12,939 nucleotides of DNA from Gammaproteobacteria bacterium (GTDB taxonomy: Bacteria; Pseudomonadota; Gammaproteobacteria; J113), in assembly GCA_003694425.1 (NCBI GenBank), contig RFJX01000037.1:1-12939 (forward strand), written 5' to 3'. Each line of letters opens with the position of its first letter. Within the stretch, counting starts at the first letter, position 1. Both the position numbers and the translations under genes were made by a program. Shown one piece after another: positions 1 through 5,457 of this stretch. The notes under the pieces are model-generated. The model searched no databases and was not told the DNA's origin. It worked only from the letters and a program-made list of their open reading frames with translations.

Positions 1-552
<552 letters not shown>

Positions 553-553
<1 letters not shown>

Positions 554-1716
554 TGCCGGACCACGTCCGGAATCACTCTGCGGGGACGGAATCCGATCCG
601 GCCGTCGAGGCGCGGGGCCGCCACTGCGATCCCCCCGCGGACAGTGCACGGGAACCCTGCATCCTCTATACCGAAGGCGACGAGCTTTACGCCGCAATGC
701 TCGCGGCGATCCGCGCCGCCCGACGACACGTCTGTCTGGAGAGCTACATCTTCAGCGTGGACGAGGTGGGCAGGCGCTTCGTGGAGGCGCTACAAGAGCG
801 CGCCGCGAACGGCGTGCGGGTGCATCTGATGGTGGACGCCGTGGGCTCACTGCTGGGTTTCTCACGGGCGGTGGAACGGGAACTGCGCAAGGCGGGGGTG
901 CAGGTACGCCGCTTCCACCGCTGGAGCTGGCGCCGGCCCTGGCTCGTCAACCGCCGCGACCACCGCAAGCTGCTGGTGGTGGACGGCCGGCAGGCCTGGC
1001 TCGGCGGTTACAACATCCAGCGCGAGTGCTCGCGCGAGGTGGTTGGTGAGGCGCGCTGGCGGGACACCCACGTCGGGGTGGGCGGCTGCCTGGCCCGGCG
1101 GGCCCAGCTGCTGTTCGACGCCTTCTGGTACCAGCGGGGAGACCGGGTTCCCACCCCGGAGTGCCCGGCAGACCACTCCGTGCTGCTCTCGAACCAGACC
1201 CGCCGGGGACGCCTCCACCTGAACCGGGTGCTGCACCGCATGATGGCCGGCAGCCGTCACACCCTGGACCTCACCACCCCCTACTTCGTCCCCACCCACT
1301 CCATCCGCATGGCCCTGCAGGCGGCCGCCCGCCGCGGGGTCCGGGTCCGCCTGCTGGTGCCCCGCCGCAGTGACGTGGCGCTGGCGCAGTGGGCCGGGCG
1401 GGCGGTCTACGACGAGATGATCAACAACGGCATCCGGGTCTATGAATATCTCCCCCGCTTCATCCATGCCAAGACCATGGTCGCGGACGGGGAGAGGTCG
1501 CTCGTCGGCACCGCCAATCTCGACTACCGCAGCCTGCTGCTCAACTACGAGCTGGTGCTCCAGAGCCGGCAGCGGGAGCTCGCGGCCGGACTCGAGGCGC
1601 GGTTCGAAAGGGACCTGACCGAGGCACGGGAGGTGAGGGCGGAGCACTGGCGCCGCCGGCCGCGCACCGCCCGCCTCGCCGAGGCCCTTGCCTGGAGCCT
1701 CCGGCGCTGGCTCTGA
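553..1716 (+). CDS. clsB: Cardiolipin synthase, phospholipase D superfamily (ClsB-like)
   Basis: A 387-residue protein with two HxKxxxxD (HKD) motifs: H137-K139-D144 followed by GGYN, and H305-K307-D312 followed by GTANLDYRS and LLNYEL. This pairing is diagnostic of bacterial PLD-type cardiolipin synthases, which transfer a phosphatidyl group between phospholipids at the inner membrane. There is no N-terminal pair of hydrophobic helices as in ClsA, and the length is near ClsB, so a ClsB/ClsC-like enzyme is more likely. The first ~35 residues are polar and probably unconserved; the PLD fold begins near ILYTEGDELY. The ATG overlaps the copA stop and no independent promoter is evident, so it is probably co-transcribed with copA. 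A 6-bp perfect hairpin starts immediately after the start codon. The stop lies 19 bp from that of the convergent sensor kinase gene. Confidence 0.92.
556..570 (+). promoter_or_regulatory. Hairpin directly after the clsB start codon
   Basis: CCGGAC (556-561), loop CAC, GTCCGG (565-570): a perfect 6-bp GC-rich stem with a 3-nt loop that begins at the base after the ATG. In a TGATG-coupled junction such a stem could limit independent initiation, so that translation depends on ribosomes finishing copA. The pairing is seen; the role is inference. Confidence 0.35.
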
Positions 1717-1735
1717 TCCGCAGGCCCCGGGGTCG

Positions 1736-3577
1736 TCACCGCTCCGCCGGCACCTCGATGGTGAAGCAGCTGCCACGGCCGGGGATGGAGGAGATCCGCA
1801 ATTCATGCCCCAGCAGACGGACGATCTGGCGCACGATCGAGAGTCCCAGCCCCAGTCCGCCGGCCGCGAGCCCTCCCGCCTCGTCGCCCCGGTAGAACTC
1901 TCCGAACACCGCCTCCTGCTCGGCCGCGGCGATTCCGATGCCGCTGTCCAGCACCTGGATCCGCACCTTGCCTGCGGACGGACGGCAGCCGAGCACGACC
2001 CGCCCCGCACGGGTATAGCGGATGGCGTTGGAGAGCAGGTTCCTCAGAATACGCTCCAGGAGCCTGGGATCGGAGCGGACCCGGAGCCTGCAGGGATGGA
2101 CCCTGAGGGTGAGCCCCCGGCGGGCCGCGACGGGCGCATACTCCGCCTCCAGACGACCGAGCAGCGGCCCGAGGGGGAAAGTGCCGACCCTGACCGGCAT
2201 CTTTCCCGTCTCCAGGCGGCTGATCTCCAGCAGGTCGTCGAACATCTCCCGCAGACCCCCGACTGCGATCCGGATCCGCCCGATCAGCTCTTCCCGCTCT
2301 GCCGTGTCCCGGCAGTCCCGCAGCAGCGAGGTGAGCAGGCCGATGGCGTCCAGCGGCTGGCGCAGGTCATGACTGGCCACCCGCAGCAGCCGGCTCTTGG
2401 CCCGCCCGGACTGCTCGGCCTCCTCCTTCAGCCGGCGCTGGACCGCCAGTTCGATGCGCTGATCCTCCAGCGCCTTCTCCAGCCGCAGCAGCCGGTGGGC
2501 GCGATGCTGGGCCAGGAACAGATAGAGGGTGAGCAGGGCGGTGAGCGACAGCCCCGCGAACAGACCGCCGTAGGGACGCCAGGCCTGTGCCTGCGCCAGC
2601 GCCCCGGGCAGGGGGTAGGCCGCCAGTTCCCAGCGCCGGTCCCCCACCCGGATCCGGTGGCGCCAGAGGGTCTGTCCCGCGGACCCGGTGGACGGGGTCG
2701 GGTCCAAACCGCTCTGGTATAGCAGCCGCTCCCCGGGGCCGGCATCCTCGTCGTGGAGGACGAACCCCAGCCTGCCACCCTCCCGGTCCAGGATCCCGCG
2801 GGCGAAGGCGCGGACGTCGAAGATACCCATGGCGAAGCCGAGCAGGTCCTCCTGCCGCTGGCGCGAGTAGACCGGGTAGAAGGCGTGGACCGTGACCCGC
2901 TCCCCGTCAGTACCGTACAGGGTGGTCCGTCCCGATACGGCGACGTCGCGCCGCCGGGCGGCGCGCTCCAGGATCCGCCACCGCGGCGGCAGGGAGGCGA
3001 GATCCAGCCCCTCCTTCATCGGCTGCCCGATGAGCGAGATCAGGGCCTGCACCGGGTAGCTGTCCCGCTCGCGGTGGAGGAAGACGGGCAGGCCGTGGCC
3101 GGTCACCTGGTAGATCCGGAAGCCGGGGTTCCCCTGGCTCCGGACCTCCCTCTCGAACTGCTCGCGCCGCCGGGCCGGCACCCTCGGGACCCAGCCCAGC
3201 GCCACGGTGCCGGCATGGAAGCGGGCGTCGGAATGGACGAAGTCGGCAAGCTGGGCGTGGGTGATGGAGCCGCTCGCCTGGTAGAAGGCGGCGATGGTGC
3301 GCAGGGACTCGAGCGAGATGTCGATGTGGGTCTGGAGCTGCCGCGCCAGGGTGGCGGCATGGCGGTCCAGCTCCTCGTAGACCTGCCCCCGGCCCTCGAG
3401 CTGCAGGGCATGGAAACCGGCCAGGGAGGAGCCCAGACCGAGAACGAAGACCGCCACCACCAGGGAGAACTGCAAAGGTGGCAGCCGCAGGGAACGGGCC
3501 GGCCGCGGCGGGCGTGAGCCCTCCCGCTCTCCCGGCGGAGACGGGAGGAGGAGCGTGTCCGGTTTCACCTGGTCCAA
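1736..3577 (-). CDS. CHASE-domain sensor histidine kinase
   Basis: A 613-residue membrane sensor kinase. Domains in order: a short cytoplasmic N-terminus; TM1 at about 35-56; an extracytoplasmic CHASE-type domain at about 75-310, with features such as FYQASGSITHAQLADFV, LGWVPRVPARRREQFE and FYPVY; TM2 at about 337-356; a short coiled linker at 361-395; HisKA with ASHDLRQPLDAI and phospho-acceptor H403; HATPase with the N-box NLLSNAIRYT (513-522), DSGIGI (544-549) and GLGLGLS (574-580). There is no receiver domain, so it needs a separate response regulator. The nearest is the NarL-type regulator at 4359, beyond the divergent SRPBCC gene. The first usable start is TTG with GAGAAGG just upstream; a GTG three codons later is an alternative. 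CHASE domains bind small extracellular ligands such as cytokinins or peptides; the ligand here is unknown. Confidence 0.92.
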   Translation of the reverse strand: MDQVKPDTLLLPSPPGEREGSRPPRPARSLRLPPLQFSLVVAVFVLGLGSSLAGFHALQLEGRGQVYEELDRHAATLARQLQTHIDISLESLRTIAAFYQASGSITHAQLADFVHSDARFHAGTVALGWVPRVPARRREQFEREVRSQGNPGFRIYQVTGHGLPVFLHRERDSYPVQALISLIGQPMKEGLDLASLPPRWRILERAARRRDVAVSGRTTLYGTDGERVTVHAFYPVYSRQRQEDLLGFAMGIFDVRAFARGILDREGGRLGFVLHDEDAGPGERLLYQSGLDPTPSTGSAGQTLWRHRIRVGDRRWELAAYPLPGALAQAQAWRPYGGLFAGLSLTALLTLYLFLAQHRAHRLLRLEKALEDQRIELAVQRRLKEEAEQSGRAKSRLLRVASHDLRQPLDAIGLLTSLLRDCRDTAEREELIGRIRIAVGGLREMFDDLLEISRLETGKMPVRVGTFPLGPLLGRLEAEYAPVAARRGLTLRVHPCRLRVRSDPRLLERILRNLLSNAIRYTRAGRVVLGCRPSAGKVRIQVLDSGIGIAAAEQEAVFGEFYRGDEAGGLAAGGLGLGLSIVRQIVRLLGHELRISSIPGRGSCFTIEVPAER

Positions 3578-3633
3578 GTCGCCTTCTCGCTTTCCGGTTG
3601 GTCCGTTCCCAGGGGGGGGCCTTTCCGCCGGCC

Positions 3634-3662
3634 ATCATACGTCCAGACCCTCCGGATGGCCA
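3634..3662 (-). promoter_or_regulatory. Candidate sigma70 promoter of the CHASE kinase gene
   Basis: Read on the minus strand, TGGCCA (3662-3657; 4/6 to TTGACA), a 17-nt spacer, then TATGAT (3639-3634; 5/6 to TATAAT). Transcription would start near 3627, about 50 nt before the TTG codon. The -35 is poor, so this is a weak call. The rest of the 181-bp divergent spacer (3578-3758) holds the direct repeat GGCCATCA twice and a pyrimidine-rich tract. I see no convincing plus-strand promoter for the SRPBCC gene. Confidence 0.35.
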
Positions 3663-3758
3663 TCACCCTCCTCCGGTACTAGAACCTTTGGCGGATTTCC
3701 CTCCCTCCCCACCGTGGTTATGGTGCACCCTCCACAGAACAAAGAGGAGGAATCCACC

Positions 3759-4271
3759 ATGCCATCCGTAGCAACCCGTCATACCCTCGTCTCCATCCTG
3801 TTCCTGGCCGTTGCCCTGGCCTGTGCCCAGGCCCGGGCCGAAGCGGGACAGATCCAGGTCCGCGAGACGGTAACCCTCAAGGCCGGTGCCGACGCGGTCT
3901 GGGCCCTGATCGGCGATTTCAACGGCCTCTACCGCTGGCACCCGGCGGTCGTGAACAGCATCCTCGACGGTGATCGCAGCCAGGCGGGCAGCCTGCGCAT
4001 CCTCGTTCTGGGCGACGGCGCACGCATCGTCGAGCGGCAGCAGAGCCACGACGACGGCCAGCGCAGCTATGGCTACGAGATCCTCTATTCGCCCCTCCCG
4101 GTGAGCGGCTACCAGTCGCAGATCAGCGTCACCCCGATGGGCGGCGGGAAGTGCCAGGTGAGCTGGTCGTCCACCTTCAGCGCCGCCGGCGCCACCGATG
4201 CCAAGGCGGAAGAGACCATCCGCGGGATCTACCGCGCCGGTCTCGACCACCTCGCCTCACTCTTCAACTGA
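3759..4271 (+). CDS. Secreted SRPBCC (polyketide cyclase/START-like) family protein
   Basis: A 170-residue protein. The start is the ATG at 3759, preceded by a strong Shine-Dalgarno (AGAGGAGG, 3743-3750, 8-nt spacing). The frame is open further upstream, but those codons precede this site and do not resemble the fold. Residues 1-27 form a clear Sec signal peptide (hydrophobic VSILFLAVALACA, cleavage near ARA-EA). The mature part looks like the Bet v1/SRPBCC helix-grip fold: QIQVRETVTLKAGADAVWALIGDF, GLYRWHPAV (W60-H61-P62), then alternating strands and a C-terminal helix (AEETIRGIYRAGLDHLASLF). Such proteins hold small hydrophobic ligands or lipids in a deep cavity. A periplasmic copy next to a CHASE sensor could bind, deliver or modify a ligand, but that is inference. 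No substrate can be assigned. A strong hairpin follows the stop. Confidence 0.88.
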   Translation: MPSVATRHTLVSILFLAVALACAQARAEAGQIQVRETVTLKAGADAVWALIGDFNGLYRWHPAVVNSILDGDRSQAGSLRILVLGDGARIVERQQSHDDGQRSYGYEILYSPLPVSGYQSQISVTPMGGGKCQVSWSSTFSAAGATDAKAEETIRGIYRAGLDHLASLFN

Positions 4272-4283
4272 GGCCGTCCGTGT

Positions 4284-4306
4284 TCCGGGGGGCGCAGCCC
4301 CCCGGA
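4284..4306 (+). terminator. Strong GC hairpin after the SRPBCC gene (terminator-like)
   Basis: TCCGGGGGGC (4284-4293), loop GCA, GCCCCCCGGA (4297-4306): a perfect 10-bp stem that starts 12 nt after the SRPBCC stop. It is followed by CCTTGCC, not a T-run, so it is not a canonical intrinsic terminator. It may block transcription or stabilise the 3' end, separating the SRPBCC transcript from that of the response regulator. Confidence 0.5.
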
Positions 4307-4346
4307 CCTTGCCGCCCGCCGATCGTCCGCGCGCCGGGCTTTGCGC

Positions 4347-4352
4347 TATCCT
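4347..4352 (+). promoter_or_regulatory. Candidate -10 element of the response regulator gene (possible leaderless mRNA)
   Basis: TATCCT at 4347-4352 places the expected start point (7 nt downstream) exactly on the A of the ATG at 4359. No Shine-Dalgarno sequence precedes that ATG (the upstream bases read CTGTCCCC), which fits a leaderless message. No good -35 hexamer is present 16-18 nt upstream, so an activator may be needed or the call may be wrong. Confidence 0.35.
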
Positions 4353-4358
4353 GTCCCC

Positions 4359-4991
4359 ATGCGGATCCTCATCGCCGATGACCACCCCCTGTACCGGGAC
4401 GCCCTGCAACTGCTGACCAGGCGGCTGGACCACGAGGCGGAGACGGTACTGGCAGGCGACTACGACACCCTCCTGCGCCTCTCCCGGGAGGACCGCTGGG
4501 ACCTGCTGCTGGTCGACTACCACATGCCCGGGAACGACCCCGCCCGGAACCTGGCCCGGCTCTGCGCCGAGCAGGCCCCGACCCCGGTGGTGGTCATCAC
4601 CTCGGCCGAGGGGGGTGAAGAGGCCCTGGCGGCCCGCCAGGCCGGTGCCATGGGCTATCTGCCCAAGGCGATGGACAGCCAGCTCATCCTCGACGCCCTC
4701 AGGCTGATCCTGGCGGGAGGCGTCGCCATCCATCCGGCGCCGCCGGGTGGAGGCGGGGGGACGCAGAGCGACCCGGGACAGGTCCTGGAACGCCTGACGG
4801 ACCGCCAGGTCGAGGTGCTCCGGCACCTCTGCCGGGGGGAGCCGAACAAGCGCATCGCCTCCCAACTGGGCCTGAGCGTCTCCACCGTCAAGCAGCACAT
4901 CCACGTCATCCTCAGGACCATGGGGGCCGCCAACCGCACCGAGGCGGTGGTCCTGGCCCGCTCCCTCTTCTCACCACAGGAGCGGCCATGA
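4359..4991 (+). CDS. NarL/FixJ-family response regulator
   Basis: A 210-residue two-component transcription regulator. The receiver domain (1-~120) carries the acidic pair D8-D9 (IADDHP), phospho-acceptor D53 (LLVDYHMPG), T81 (VVITSAE) and K103 (YLPKAM), so phosphorylation chemistry looks intact. After a Gly/Pro-rich linker (about 127-140), the LuxR-type helix-turn-helix spans about 145-205 (LTDRQVEVLRHLCRGEPNKRIASQLG, SVSTVKQHIHVILRTM). It is the likely partner of the CHASE kinase at 1736-3577: that kinase has no receiver, and no other regulator lies in the window. I chose the ATG at 4359 because the receiver begins there (MRILIADDHP); a TTG six codons upstream would add only a short tail. 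The end overlaps the next gene by ATGA. Confidence 0.95.
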   Translation: MRILIADDHPLYRDALQLLTRRLDHEAETVLAGDYDTLLRLSREDRWDLLLVDYHMPGNDPARNLARLCAEQAPTPVVVITSAEGGEEALAARQAGAMGYLPKAMDSQLILDALRLILAGGVAIHPAPPGGGGGTQSDPGQVLERLTDRQVEVLRHLCRGEPNKRIASQLGLSVSTVKQHIHVILRTMGAANRTEAVVLARSLFSPQERP

Positions 4992-5263
4992 AGCCGGGGG
5001 CGCTGTTCCGACTGCTCCTGACCGGCTATGGAGTCACCCTGGGAGGGATATGGCTGGTGCTCTCCCTGCTGGCCCTGTTCGGGCAGCCCACCATCGGGTT
5101 CGGCGGGCAGCCGCTCACCGGCCTCTCCGGATTGCTGGCCGGACTAGTGACCGGGGTGCTGGTGGTGCTCTTCACGACCCTGGTCAACTGGCTGCTGGTG
5201 CTGACCGGCAACCGGATCTGGTCCTGGCTGGCCGGCCTGCGACGGGGTACTCCACCCCGCTGA
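4988..5263 (+). CDS. Small two-helix inner-membrane protein, unknown function
   Basis: A 91-residue protein with two strongly hydrophobic segments, about 10-31 (LLTGYGVTLGGIWLVLSLLAL) and 45-73. A Gly-rich loop (QPTIGFGGQPLTG) joins them, and the C-terminus is basic (LRRGTPPR). Positive residues at both ends suggest that both termini are cytoplasmic. Its ATG overlaps the response-regulator stop (ATGA), with AGGAG 5 nt upstream, so it is translationally coupled to the regulator. Overlap and hydrophobicity make it a credible gene. I do not recognise a family. It could be an accessory membrane component of the two-component system, but nothing in its sequence proves this. A small hairpin without a T-run follows. 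Confidence 0.72.
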   Translation: MKPGALFRLLLTGYGVTLGGIWLVLSLLALFGQPTIGFGGQPLTGLSGLLAGLVTGVLVVLFTTLVNWLLVLTGNRIWSWLAGLRRGTPPR

Positions 5264-5288
5264 GCAGGGGCCCGGGCGTCGGGTCTTG

Positions 5289-5307
5289 CCGGGGATGAGG
5301 TCCCCGG
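5289..5307 (+). terminator. Hairpin downstream of the small membrane protein gene
   Basis: CCGGGGA (5289-5295), loop TGAGG, TCCCCGG (5301-5307): a perfect 7-bp stem 25 nt after the stop. No T-run follows, so intrinsic termination is uncertain. It is the only terminator-like element before the kinase gene. Confidence 0.35.
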
Positions 5308-5385
5308 GTCCGCTGAAGGACCGCACGCACCCGTCCGTGAGACGGTAGCGGAAACGTGCGCGGTGGCCTTGACGGCTGGATTGTT

Positions 5386-5404
5386 GGGAATGATTCTCAT
5401 ATCC
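5386..5404 (+). promoter_or_regulatory. Fur-box-like palindrome upstream of the Ser/Thr kinase gene
   Basis: The stretch GAATGATTCTCATATC contains AATGATTCTCATA, 12 of 13 identical to AATGATTCTCATT, the Fur core often seen before TonB receptors and siderophore genes. Against the classical 19-bp E. coli consensus it scores 13/19. It ends 53 bp before the GTG start. It overlaps plausible -10 elements: GATTCT (5392-5397), 17 nt after TTGACG (5369-5374), or TATCCT (5400-5405). Fur-Fe(II) bound here would be expected to repress. The match is seen; iron control is inference. Confidence 0.5.
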
Positions 5405-5457
5405 TGTCCGGATGACCACAGTACTCGCCACCTCCCGGCTCCGGGCCGCCTGAACGC

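Noticed and set aside
3631..3670. Direct repeat of GGCCATCA in the divergent spacer as an operator
   Set aside because: Two 8-bp copies in GC-rich DNA are expected often by chance and show no symmetric arrangement around a promoter.
3555..3758. An N-terminal extension of the SRPBCC protein upstream of the ATG at 3759
   Set aside because: The ATG at 3759 has a strong ribosome site and starts a clean signal peptide; the upstream codons would bury that signal peptide.
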